A stretch of 64,000 bases of DNA from Leucocoprinus leucothites (taxonomy: Eukaryota > Basidiomycota > Agaricomycetes > Agaricales > Agaricaceae), in the NCBI GenBank assembly GCA_013368445.1, contig JAACJO010000002.1, forward strand, positions 744,001 through 808,000, read 5' to 3'. How positions within the stretch are numbered: position 1 is the stretch's first letter; every line of letters begins with the position of its first letter. This document shows, one piece after another, positions 49,540 to 60,565 of the stretch. A program made the translations under genes and the position numbers. A model generated the notes under the pieces. The model made no database searches and had not been told where the DNA came from. It worked only from the letters and a program-made list of their open reading frames with translations.

Positions 49540-51180
49540 AATATGATAAATGGTGCTCAGGCCGGGGTGTAGAAAAAAGAGGTGAAAAGAGAGAGCTAGA
49601 AATGGCTTTTTTGAAGTGATTCAGGCATCTTTTCGAGTTACGATCATTTTGTCAGCCTGTCGTCCAAGACCTCGAGCGTATCCTCCCCGCTGCTCAATTG
49701 CCACGGAGCTCTGAAAGCCTCCACTCCGGTATCCAATATCTAGTCCAAGGAAACCGCATTCTTGCCCAACACCCAAATTGCAACGATCTTGAATCCAACC
49801 CCTTCTCAGTCACCTCTCAAATGAATCTCTTTCGATAATGGGATGGCTGCAACCCCAGGACCTAGATATGGCACCTTGAGCTTCAGAGGCGAGTAGAGTG
49901 AAAAGAACGATGAGAGAATGAGTAGGTGCAATTGGTTCTTCCTTCGAATGCGGACAATGCTGATGCATTGGACTGCCCGTAGAACTACAGATTCACGGCT
50001 TGAAAGCGAGCGCTTGGCGGAGAAGATGTATGGCATCGCCACTTGCTCGCAGTTCTAGATTGTAAATGGTGACGAACACTCGGAGAGGCTCTATAGTTCA
50101 TGACTCCTTTGGCCCTCACAAGCGGATGTGGTCCACTCAACTTCTACAGTCCCCAGGTCCCTTGGCCATTGAAATTGTCTCCCCTGGAACGAGGCCCGGG
50201 GAAAGCTTCTAGGAACTCTGATTCTCTGCTCTGCAGCAGCGACAACGGATCCACGGAACACCAACCACCATCCAATATCATGAGTCGGAGGGCTCTCGTA
50301 GACCTGCTTTTGTGCAGGCGCGCCTTCATCGCTTGACCTACAATGCTATCCCCCAGCATCTCCCTTGTTCTATCTACGGGGCTCCGAACCTCTCGCTGGG
50401 AACGTCTGCGACGGACTGGGAGATGGGACGTATGTTTCCCAAATAGGAAATTACCGCCGCCCGCCAAATCCTCGGCACCTACGGGAACTAAAATTCCCAT
50501 GTCTGCCCCTCCCCCAACCAATTACAGCCCCCAAGAGGCGCATTGTGACCTAGAGTGACATATGCATGGCGGTCCAAATATAAATCGCTCGAGTTGACGC
50601 GAGTCACAATCAAGCCTCCTTGATCTTCTACCACGACAGAATGAGACTGAATTGCCCTGAGATAGTCCCTTGAGTGTGTCCTCAAGCACCCGAAGACTTC
50701 AAGCCACTTAGAAGCAAGTGACAAGAGGCCAACGCCGAAAGCCAGAGTCACGATGATTGATCAAGTTTCACGTTCAACGAGGGCAGGGGTGCCAAGGCTC
50801 AATGACCTGGGACTTGGTGCAGTGCCTAGACTATTGATGTGGTATCGGTGCTGTGGATCCCTGAAGACGATAATGACACTAAAATCTCAGTTTTTGTGAA
50901 CTGTGGGCATCAAGGCAATCACTTTACCTGGCGAATACCCCAACCTGATATCTCCAATTTACCGCAAGTACTGTACAGTCGAAGTGGCAATGCGTTTTTT
51001 TACGGGCGGCGGTGTGGGCTGAAAGGATCAACCAATCGAGGGCGACATGGGCGAGGGTGCAGACAGCATGCCCAATGTCTCTGGAATGGTTGAGATTTTA
51101 AAGACTCGGGGCAGCGCGGCGCATGCAAAGGCTTTGGTAGTGGCATGAATGAAACGCGTCAAGGAGCAAGACAAGAAAAA
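49540..51180. other. Diverged middle part of copy A, without a resolved gene
   Basis: It holds short open frames with partial counterparts in copy B, for example the minus-strand TLAFGVGLLSLASKWLEVFG stretch at 50660-50751 versus LAFGIGSFLLASKR near 55760. The reading frames of the copies shift against each other. This looks like decayed coding sequence, but I could not assemble a consistent gene. A minus-strand open frame at 50144..50521 has only a partly matching counterpart in B. Confidence 0.4.
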
Positions 51181-52429
51181 ACACTTACCACCGCAAAAAC
51201 GCCGTCCCAAAAAATCTGCTTTTATAACCCGACCACTCCATGCCCTCCCGAGTTTAGACGCATGCGGGTCGTATCTGTAACTGTGACGCAGGTGTATAAA
51301 AGCTTCCTTCCATGACCATAGCATAAACGCCGACGGTGGACTGCAAGTAATGGAAGAGGAAAGTGGATGGGCGACAGAGGGGTGATTTTCTCTTCGGCGA
51401 TTGAGGAGCTATGTACGGAAAAGAATGGGCACACAGCAGTAGTCGAATCTGTGGGCCCGCGAGATGGCGGTGAACAGAAGAAATCAACCATGACCGCATT
51501 AAATCGCTATGCAGCACAAAAAATCATACTCACTGAATCTCAGCGTGTCGATCCGTGTCAAGAATCTAGGCTCCTTGTCCTTAACATTCAACCCCCCTCC
51601 AACAAGGGCATAAGGCTTCCTTCCGTGGACCCAACATCCAGCTCGTGCCTTTGCGGCACAGAACACTCGACCAGCCATTCTTGCGACAAAGAATCAACGG
51701 AGAAGATGATTTTTTGCGAGGGCTAGCGCAGCGCAGCGATGCTGCCGCATCTCATGGTGATAGGAGAGCTTGAATTTGAAATAAATGACCGTTGTGGATG
51801 AATGGGGCCGAGGCCAAAAGTAGGAGAGTGCTGAATTGGGACATCCGGTGATCGATCACTACTACTCCAAACTCAGCATGCCGGCCACTGCTAGACTTGG
51901 GCGTTGAACACACGCTCTACACCACCAGCACCTCTTTGGATGTCAACCGACACCACTCGCGATAACAGAGACGGTATCAAACGTCGCTGAATTTCAGGCT
52001 AATTACATACGATACGCCAGGGTAGCCCGATTCTTCCAGGTTCAAGCGTGTTCGCTGAATGATCACCGTTTCCCCCAGCTACTCACTCTCCTCGCGACTG
52101 TCAAGACGAATAGAAGTGCCTATCCTCAGAGCGGTGTGATCCCAACCCTCTATGAATTTGTTTGTTCCAAACGAGCCCCTGGAACCACCCAAACCAAGTA
52201 TGGCGTCCTCATTCACCAGCTCGTCGTAGGTCTGAGAGTGTTTCTTGGAACCCCTGTTTTTTTGCCAGGGACTTCAATGATCAGTCCAAGCTGATCTACC
52301 CACCTGACCAGCTCATACAAACAACCCAACATCCCACTGCCCCTCACTGAAGTGGCCGACGAGCGTTGAGGTCCGAGGGAGCGTCCGATGGTCAATTGCT
52401 ACTCCGGATTCAGCACACAAGCCCCCAGT

Positions 52430-52743
52430 CGCTCCAGGCCTCTACTGGGGCTGGATATTTAATCTATAACACTCCCTCCCGTGCGCCTCCGCCACCTCTC
52501 AAGACAGCAGATAACGCTGTATGTGACGACAACAGCGGTATCGAAGTGGCTAGTCAAGCCATCCGATCGTTGAACATTCGATTAGAAACTAGTCGACAGC
52601 GGCAGCCGAACGCGTTCTCTCTTAAGTGGGCAGTCAACATGCACACAATGGCATCCGCGGCAGATCACGAAGAATGTCAAATTTGTTACATACAAGACAT
52701 CAGGGTAACGCCTTTTGTCTCGAGAACAAAGGGTATTCACTAA
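52430..52743 (+). pseudogene. TKL-type protein kinase relic, copy A
   Basis: A short open stretch reads DNSGIEVASQAIRSLNIRLET. Its counterpart in copy C reads SGGIEVAIKVIRSSNIRLET, which looks like the ATP-binding strand of agaric tyrosine-kinase-like kinases (V-A-[IV]-K-x-[IL]-R). In this copy the catalytic lysine codon has become glutamine and the surrounding residues have changed. No glycine loop or C-lobe motif (HGD, DFG) could be found in the following sequence, so only a fragment remains. Family assignment rests on one short motif. Confidence 0.35.
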
Positions 52744-53584
52744 TTGATGCCCTGCAAGGTTCGTGAACCTCACAGATTCTACCCCAGCAGTACCCGTAAT
52801 TGCTCGATGTCGCCGATGTCGCCGGTGTTGCTCAGCATTCGTGATCACAGTTCTGGATGATAATTACGTGCGCATATATATCAAGTACAGCACCTGGTGT
52901 ACTCCCAGTAGAGGTAAATACAAATGCTATTGTATTATCGACGTTCGTCACTGTTGTCTTGAGCCCGAGAGCTACCAGATGGCAGCTTATTGTAGACCGT
53001 CCTAGGTCGCCAACAAGTTGATCTTCCTCACATGGGCAACGATTATTTTTCAACTCAATTCCTTTCCGAATCTGCGAGGTCAGCCACTATGTGAGATTTG
53101 TGCTTACAGCTTGCTCGGATCACCTCCTGTAACGAGGCCACTACCCGCTCCGGAGGGTGCAATGGGCCCAGATCTCTAGAGTCTCTGCTGGGTCTGAACC
53201 TGGAAACTAAAGTGACCTCCATGCACCTACTCGAAAACCACCGCGACTGGTTGTATCTCAATATATTATCGTCGGACACAATCGTAGACACGCATGGCCC
53301 TTATTTATGGCCTCCAAAGCTGTCTTAAGACTCTTAATGAAGGGTCATATATCGGTCGCCCACGCCCACTCAGTAAGCTCGGAGCGCTCGACAAGATCTC
53401 TGGGAAATCCCGACGCCTATCAATGTGTGAATATCAAGGAACTGTATTCTGTTTGGCATTTAAGCTTTCTTGAGTTGGGACTAGTCGGCGCGCATGCCCA
53501 TAGGTCGAACAGAGATCATTAGGGTATCGTGATTCTAATTTACGGCTTTGAGTCAAATTATATATGTATATCCGATCAGCTGGT

Positions 53585-53638
53585 AGATCTATAACGACCC
53601 GCTGGGTCCATCGGGTTCAGACATCTTGACGTTCGTTA
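53585..53638 (-). pseudogene. Captured 3' end of the WSS1-like gene
   Basis: On the minus strand this reads ...DVK/NVKMSEPDGPSGSL then a stop, against DVKTSEPDGPSRSL-stop at the end of the intact WSS1-like gene (61629..61681). The shared sequence continues past the stop codon into copy C. The truncated piece has no other WSS1 domain. It shows that this repeat arm was copied from the 61.6-kb locus. Confidence 0.8.
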
Positions 53639-53885
53639 TTGCTCGCGCAAAGGACTTGACTATATTCAAGAAGTAATTAGACGGAAATATATTTACATTA
53701 ACTGGTAAGTACTTGAGATTAATATTAAAGCTAAAGCACCGCATACTGTATAGGAGGTTGAAACAGAAGATAAGGGTGGCAGATTTGCTTAGCAAAGCAT
53801 GTTTACTACGACCTGTGGTCAAAATAACGCTGAGCATAAGAGTGGCTTTTAAAAGCGAGACCTGAGAAGCTATCAAGAGATTGAT

Positions 53886-54571
53886 TCAGTGAAGCAAATG
53901 GCTACGTGAGGGAAGTCCCAACCATAGATGATGCCAACCCTCCTGCAAGCATCGTTGTGCACGAACAAAAAGGTGCCTTGAGCGTTGCTGTGTCTTCCAC
54001 CTTGGGCAAAAAACGAAACTACGGCAACCTTGTAGGGCGCAATCAACCTGAAATGAGTATAAGATGGAGGGAGATGTCAACGACCAAATGCGACCCACGT
54101 ACCTTGTACCTTAGTGTTTCTTCATACGGATGCTCCACCATGTCGTTCTGTCAGGAAACAAGGGTCAAAAGTCAGAAAAGACGCGTCGAGAAGTCAATCA
54201 CAACAAAAACAATGACTTACGACATGTCTCTTCACTTGAAGATACACACCTTCAGGGAAATCCCGCCTCACATACGCGTTCGACGAAGACGACACGTGCG
54301 GGGCCACGAACCCATCCAGCGACATCAACCCTCCTGAAGATGCGTTCAACGGTCCAGAAACCCATGGAGCTGACGGCGTGTGAGTGAGCGGAGGTGGCGG
54401 AATGGACTGTAGCGGAGGAAGCGGCATCATTGATGCTGGTGGTACAAATGGAGCATGAGCCGTTCCATGAGATTGCCCTGCGAGGGACGTGAATCGTAGC
54501 TCTTCTCCAGTTATTTTGGACTTGGATGGCGGTAGACCGTGTAGCCCTTGAGGCTTGTAAGGAGTGTACAT
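53886..54571 (-). CDS. Orphan three-exon gene, copy B
   Basis: Paralogue of the gene at 48802..49525. Exons are 54571..54221, 54147..54103 and 54047..53886, giving 185 residues. Exons 1 and 2 align without gaps to copy A (for example MMPLPPLQS, SGPLNASSGGLMSLDGF, HPYEETLRYK identical or nearly so), and the introns have the same phase. A one-base loss in exon 3 shifts the C-terminus to EGWHHLWLGLPSRSH instead of EDGLASSTVGTFPY, so one copy has a replaced tail. The frame is also open upstream to an ATG at 54880; that extension includes SSVAIEQRGEYVRSLGRKADKM-type sequence partly kept in copy A, so the true start may be further 5'. The function is unknown. Confidence 0.5.
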
Positions 54572-54889
54572 GACAGGAAACAAAGAATGTGATAAATGGC
54601 GTTCAGGGCGGGAGGTGAAAAAAAGAGGTGAAGATGGAGGGCTGGAAATGGCTTTTTCTGAAGTGATCCCGGCGTCTTTTCGAGTTACGATCATTTTGTC
54701 AGCCTTTCGTCCAAGACTCCGCACGTATTCTCCTCGCTGCTCAATCGCTACTGAGCTCTGGAAACCTCTACCGCTATCCAACCTTTTAACACAAAGAAGC
54801 TGCTGTTTGCCTGAAAACCAAGCTGCAACGATCTTGACCACAAACTTTTCTCGGTCACGTCTCGCGGGTATCACCTTCAATGATACAGC

Positions 54890-57140
54890 AACCGCAACTC
54901 GTGGGCCGTAGGTATGGCACGCCGAGCTTTAGAAGGAATAGAGTCAAAAGAAAGATGGGATGATGAGTAGGTGTAATCGTTCCTTCTCTTGAGCGTAGAC
55001 AATGCTGATGAGTTGAACCTGCGCATAGAAATACAAGTTCATGGCTCTAAAGGAAGCACTTGGAGGAAAGAATATGCTGCGTTGCTACTTGATTGCAGTT
55101 CTGGAACGTTTTTGTGGCTCGCTAGTGGAGGTGGTCCACTCTGTTCCTGCATTGTCTCTCATCCCCTTGGTCTTCGAAAAGGTCTCTCTCGAAGTAACAA
55201 AGCACCAACCAAGCTTTTGGAAGCCCAATTCTTTGTTATGCAGCGACGACAGATCCACAGAACCCCAACCACCATCCAGTATCACCAGGGCTCTCGTAAA
55301 CCTGCCTTGTGCAGACGCGGCTTCATCCCTTGGTTTCACGAAGCTATTCCCTGGCACCTCTCTGCTCTGTCAAGGACTTCTAGACCTCTGGCTGGCAACG
55401 TTTGCAGTGGACTGGGAGATGGGACACATATTTCCCAAAAAGGAAATTACCGCCGCATCGCCACCGCCCGCCAAATCCTCGGCACCGACGAGAAGCAAAA
55501 CTTCCCATGCCCGCCACTCCCCCAGCCAATTACAAGCTTCAATGAGGTGTATCGTGACCATGGAGTGACATGTGCACGGGTGGCCCAAAGAAGTCCTCGA
55601 GTTGATGTGAGTCACAATCAAGTCTCCTCGTTCCTCTACCACGACAGAATGAGACTGAATTGTCCTGAGATAGGCTTTTGAGCGTGTGTCCTCAAGCCCT
55701 CGAAGATTCCAAGGCGTTTAGAAGCAAGCAAAAAGGAGCCAATGCCGAAAGCCAGAGCCAAGATAATTGACCACGTTTTGACAAGGCCAGTGGCGTCAAG
55801 GCTCAACGACCTAGGTCGGACCCGAAACTTGTGCAAAGATAATGAACGTGGTACCGGTGCTGTTGATCCTGGAAGACCATAGGGACAATAAAATCTCAGT
55901 TTTTGTAAACTGTGGGCATCAAATCAATCACTTTACCTGGCGAATAACCAGACATGGTATCTCAAACTTCTTGAACGTGCCAAGTACCGCATAATTGAGG
56001 GCGTTTACAAACAGCGTCGTTGGCTAGAGGGATCAAGAACGCCCCAGCTAAGAGTGCAGACGGCACACCCAACGTCTCTGATACGGTTGAGATCTTCAGT
56101 GATTCAAAGCGGCGCGGCGCATACAATGGCTTGGGTGTTGGCATGAATGGGGCGCGTCAAGGAACAAGACTAACATAACCACCGCAAAAAAAAACCTCCG
56201 CATTCATCTGCCTTGTTGCCCCGACTTCTTCGTGCCTTGTTGAGTTCAGCCATGGTCGTGCCCAGCGCTGTAGCGCGGCTACACGAAGACTTTCTTTCAT
56301 GACCATGACATGAACGTGGATGGTGCCAATGGAAAGGGAGTGCGGAAAAAGGGCAGGGTATCGATTTTTTCCTCGGCCATGGAAGAAGTTATGTACGGAG
56401 TAGAACGAACGCGCAACGAAATTCGAATCTGTGGACCAGCGAGATAGTGGTGAACAATTCAACTGAAGGAATCAGAAGGAATCAGACGCGACATTAAATT
56501 GCTATGCAAAATATCGTACTCACTGAATCTCAGCGCGTTGATGTGGGTCAAGAATTCGGGCTCCTTATCCTCGACACTCAACCCCCACAACGAATACGCC
56601 GGCCCTTCCGCCCACCGAACTTCTAACATAAGCCTCTGTGCCACAGAGGTCTCAACTAGACATCCTCGCGACAACGAATCAACGGAAAGATTTTTTTTCG
56701 AGGGGCTAGGATGGCACAGCGACGCTGTTGTATCTTGAGGCAATAAAAGGGCTTGATTTTGAATCGAGTGACCGTTGTGGATGAGCAAGGCAAAGGGGCG
56801 GGAGTAGAGGGTAGAGGAGAGTAATGAATTGGGTCATCCAATGATCGATCACTAGCACTACTTACTCCAAACTCAGCACGCCAGGCTCCAGCGACTACAA
56901 GCTCCAACGGACCTCCACCGTCTCTCGAGGCGATAGCAAATATTACATGTGGCAACGGCAGTTCTCAAGTTCAAGTTTATTACATACGACGTTCCAGGGT
57001 GATTCAACTTCTTCAAGGTCCAAGCGTCACGGCGTTTTGCTGCCAAATGATCGCCGCTCTCCCCAGCTCACAAGTGCCAAGCTCAAGCTGACCAGAAGCT
57101 TCTAGATTCGGAGCTATGCAACTCCCAACCTCTCCGCGGG
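54890..57140. other. Diverged remainder of copy B
   Basis: Short conflicting open frames on both strands, such as 54989..55681 (+) and 55085..55357 (-). Some share short peptides with copy A in shifted frames. I could not support a gene. A conserved piece on the minus strand near 56520-56570 (DKEPEFLTHINALRF) ends at a donor-like GTGAGTACG also found in copies A and C, and may be a relic first exon. Confidence 0.4.
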
Positions 57141-57224
57141 ATTTTCAAGTTGTGGCGAGCGGACTCTGAGATCTACCCTCGTCAGCCGGTCTCAAGTCTG
57201 CAAGTCCTTCTGAACGGCACTCAG

Positions 57225-57345
57225 GTACTTAGGTCGAAGTCATGGTCAAGTTACCTAGTCACGGTTAAATTGGCTAGTCGCGGTTAGGCTGACTGGTCGT
57301 AGTCAATTTGACTGGTCAAGTTACTACTTGACTAAGTCAATGACC
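57225..57345. repeat. Degenerate short tandem repeats (GGTC-AGTT family)
   Basis: Five to six imperfect units of about 19-22 bp follow one another. They vary around GGTCAAGTTACCTAGTCACG, CTAGTCGCGGTTAGG and GACTGGTCGTAGTCAATTTG. They lie just outside the recognisable end of copy B. Origin and function are unknown. Confidence 0.55.
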
Positions 57346-58442
57346 CGCGAGCCATCGCTAAGTACGAATTCACCAAGAGGTCCGATTTCTTACTAAGAGC
57401 GACTTTACAGATCTTCAAGCAGCACTGAACCACTTACTCCCATCCCCCAAACGATAATTGGACACACACAATCCGAACGCCTCATCGTGCCCCTGAAGCG
57501 ACCGACGACACGTTCAAAACAACCACCTAGGCCCCCAAGCAATGACCCAAATTCGCGGACCCTCATTTGATCACTAGCAGCTTAACAACTCAACGGTTAG
57601 AGCGTTGTTCCCCGCTCACCTCTCCAAACTTGAGCAAGCTACTACCACAAGTGCATTATGTGCGAAACGCAAGCAAAGTGGCATCTCACATGGCGAGCAC
57701 CGTCCCCATCCGACTCCTCAAGGCGCTATGACTCCGTTCCAGAAAATCTAGACTACAAGCTCGCAGACTCTATCCCGAATCAAGGTCACTAGGTTCACTC
57801 AGCATTGTACTAGGAACGCCCTATCAATTATTCAGGCACACCTAACGCTCTCCGGGTCGCACCCCTTCGGTCGCTCGACTTTCTCTAATATTAGGATAAG
57901 GCACCATGACTTTAAAGGACCACACGACGATGTTAACAGACCGCAAACCGACGGTATCTATCCTTCCATCAAATCAAGCGCTCTCTAGCCATCCGCGGAA
58001 TTAACGACACATACTGGACGACATCAGACTTGAAGCTTGAGATAGCATTCGGGTGCCAAAGAAAAGCATACGAGCTCGCCAACATATATGTATATGTATA
58101 CTATCTACCAGATGATGTAATATATTCGCTCATGAAATCGAATTTCCAGAGATGATAATTAACACAAGCATGAGAAATATCGAAAACATGAATCATGCAA
58201 AAAATTAAGAGACGAGCATTGATTTGAGGATGTGGAAACTGCGAAGAAATGTAAAATATCATGCATCATAAAATGAATAAGTTGGTACTCGACAGCAAGT
58301 GTGGTATATGAATGATGAAGTTAATCAGAAGAAAAAAGGACGGGAGTAAAAAGGGAGGAGTGCAAGTCCTTTAAAAGTCCATATAATGATGAAACCATGA
58401 AATACAGAGAAGAAAATATGAAGATGAAGATGTAAGGGTAAA
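57346..58442. other. AT-rich spacer before the SHE3-like gene
   Basis: No gene is seen. From about 58,080 the sequence becomes AT-rich with an alternating TATATG run near 58084-58102. It probably includes the 3' end of the SHE3-like transcript. Confidence 0.4.
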
Positions 58443-60432
58443 TCAAGGCACGTTCTTTTGATGCGGGATAATCGTCAAACTCGTGGTGGTATATTGATTA
58501 GATTCCAATCCATCTTCTTGCTGTCGTACTTGGACATCAGTCGAAGGCAATCGAAGGCTCTTCACGCGTTTTCTCAAAATAGATAACTCTAAAGCCAAAT
58601 CCCTATAAAGAAGAATCAATGAATACCAACACGTTGAACAAGCAAGCAGATCGATCACTCACTGTGCAGTCCTCTCAGCCTTCTCACAGTCCCTCCCACT
58701 CTTCAACACGACCTCCTGCATCTTCTCCACTCTCTCCATCCAAATCTTTTCTACCTCCACCTGCTTCTTCTTATCCTCCTGCTTCACCGTCTTCCACTCC
58801 TCCTCCCAGATTTTCTCCCTCTCTTTCACACTCGTACACAAATCCTTGTATTTCTTCCCAATTCCATCCACCTCTTTTCGCCACTTTTCATCCCTTTTGC
58901 GCATTTCGGACTTAAGGCTCTCGGCATCGTGTTTCCACGTCTCTGCCATGGATTTGAGGCTATCTCGGAGGGTGATGTATTCACGCTCGGATTTTTTGGA
59001 AAGAGCCGTGGATTCTGCGAGCTGGGATTCCATTTCGCGAATTGTCTTTTTGGAGGTGGAAGTTTCTTGTTTGAGTTGCTGTTTGAGAAGCGCGGCTTCG
59101 GCTTCGGCTTTTCGCGCACGCTCGAGGACCTACAACATGCCATGTCAGAGCTAACCGAAATAAATGAATCTGGGATACCTACCTCCTGCAATAGTCTCTC
59201 CTTCCTCGCAACGACATTATTGAGACCTTCATTCTCAATTCTCAGCCTGTCTTCCACCTCCTTCAAATCCTCCACCTTTCGTGTCATACTTGCGACAGTC
59301 CTCTGCGACAGCCTCAGCTGCGACTTCGTATTCTCAAGCGCATTACGCGCATTAATGACACCTGCTTGTAGATCCGCCAGAACTTTAGTCGTTCCACCTG
59401 GGGTAGAAGAATATCGTTTTGTCTGTGATGAAGGTGAAGGTGCGTTGAAACTGACAGACGAATGTGACGGGTTAAGCGAGGTAGAGGATGAACCGTTGGT
59501 TGTCGGTGATGGGGGCGCTAAAGAGGAAAATGACATATCACCACCGGTTGTTGATCCTGTTCCTGCGGCGGTGGGTGTCGAGAAGGACAAGTCTGTGGCC
59601 GAGCGTGATTTGCTGATTGAATGACGGTGGTTTTGGCGGGCTGGTGATACAACGGTGTTGGGATGATGATGATGGTGGTGGTGGTGGTTATTATGACCAT
59701 CGTCAGCCAATGCTCTTGCGTTTCCTGTTGAACAGAAGGGTTGATCGGATCACATTAGAAAGATATGGGAGGCGAAGAGGAGCGAGAGGGAGAAAGAGAT
59801 TGGTGATGCATACCAACAGCTGCGACCGGAATTCCTGTCAGTCAAGACACGTGCAGAGAAAATGATGAGGAACATGACGGGGGATGTGCGGAGAGGAGGG
59901 TGACGTACGACTGAGTGAGCGAGTGGGACTAGAGGGTCGTCTAGCAGGCATTGAGGATGGTGGCGAACCAAAGGACGACGGAATGCCTTCTCGTATCACG
60001 TCGGCCGTTCCATCGTCGTCCATTCGTTTTGGTAATGGCAAGTTGGAGTCTGGGCCAGCAATACTCTGCAACACTTCATACGACGAACGTCGCTTGGATG
60101 CTGAAGGCGTTGTATATGTAGTAACGTCGTCTGAAGACATGGCAAGTTCTGGAGGGTAGGGCCTAGGACCAGCAAGGATGATGTTTTCGAGAGAATGGAG
60201 CTGGGCCTGTTGATGGCGGATGGTGTGTCTCAAACTCGATATCTGACTCCTTACGTGGACTGCAAGGTGGGGTTTGTATGTGTGAGCTCGGCTTCGGGTA
60301 AATAGTAAGGGACGAGAGCAGATGCGTACCGGAGTCGTCGACAGATACCGAGGGTGAATGGGAGCGCAGGGAGGAACGGGACGGGGGACGAGAGCGTGGT
60401 CTGGGAGAAAAATAGCCAGGGCTAGACGACAT
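58443..60432 (-). CDS. SHE3-like coiled-coil protein (SWI5-dependent HO expression protein 3 family)
   Basis: Basidiomycete members of this family are coiled-coil proteins named after the yeast mRNA-transport adaptor She3. Exons are 60432..60330, 60259..59909, 59834..59814 (a 21-nt microexon), 59724..59183, 59129..58663 and 58602..58443, giving 547 residues. The N-terminus is Ser/Pro/Arg-rich. Conserved VRSQISSLRHTIRHQQAQLH and LENIILAGPRPYPP follow. A long coiled coil starts near residue 240 (VLADLQAGVINARNALENTK, LKEVEDRLRIENEGLNN) and continues through KKTIREMESQLAES to ILRKRVKSL. A run of eight histidines follows the microexon. The C-terminal ~30 residues leave the coiled coil. RNA transport as a role here is inference from the name of the family. 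Confidence 0.85.
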
Positions 60433-60565
60433 TCAAGTCTTTCAGCTCTGAGGCGTTCAAACTTTCCAACGCCTCCCCGCTGCTCTCTCCACCCTCCCGC
60501 CCCTGCATCACGTGCTTCGCGACTGTAGCCGTCATTAATTGGAAATCATCCCTGGCTGACGCAAC
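60433..60565. promoter_or_regulatory. Short divergent promoter of SHE3-like and WSS1-like genes
   Basis: 133 bp between the two divergent starts. It contains GC-rich sequence and a CATCACGTGC stretch near 60507, an E-box-like CACGTG, but no TATA box. Confidence 0.5.

Larger units (their letters stand above)
48610..52150. repeat. Segmental duplication, copy A (direct partner of copy B)
   Basis: Aligned by eye, this segment matches 53660..57140 in the same orientation at an offset of about 5.0 kb. The match runs through TTCAAGAAG near 48615/53665, TTTACATTAACTGG at 48644/53692, the orphan gene, and GATCGATCACTA near 51852/56841. Divergence is moderate with many small indels. Neither copy shows transposase or reverse-transcriptase sequence. 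Confidence 0.8.
51187..53638. repeat. Inverted duplication arm, left (matches 61629..64000)
   Basis: Read on the minus strand, this segment matches the right end of the window. Shared landmarks include the GATCGATCACT block (51852 versus 63381), the TACCCCAGCAGT/ACTGCTGGGGTA block (52781 versus 62441), and the ATCTTGTC/GACAAGATC stretch near 53390 and 61877. At its right end (53585..53638) it contains the last ~53 coding bases of the WSS1-like gene in antisense. The arm separation is about 8 kb centre to centre. Confidence 0.8.
53660..57140. repeat. Segmental duplication, copy B
   Basis: Direct partner of copy A (48610..52150). It starts immediately after the captured WSS1 fragment, and homology fades around 57140 near CTCCCAACCTCT. 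It carries the second orphan gene at the same relative place. Indels are frequent in the 55.0-56.8 kb part, so reading frames differ from copy A there. Confidence 0.8.

Noticed and set aside
48610..57140. The A/B duplication as a transposon with LTRs or terminal inverted repeats
   Set aside because: I saw no reverse transcriptase, transposase, integrase or consistent terminal repeat with target-site duplication. Segmental duplication explains the pattern better.
58929..59624. 231-codon plus-strand open frame over the SHE3-like gene
   Set aside because: Shadow of the coiled-coil coding frame on the minus strand, which is supported by phase-consistent introns and family sequence.
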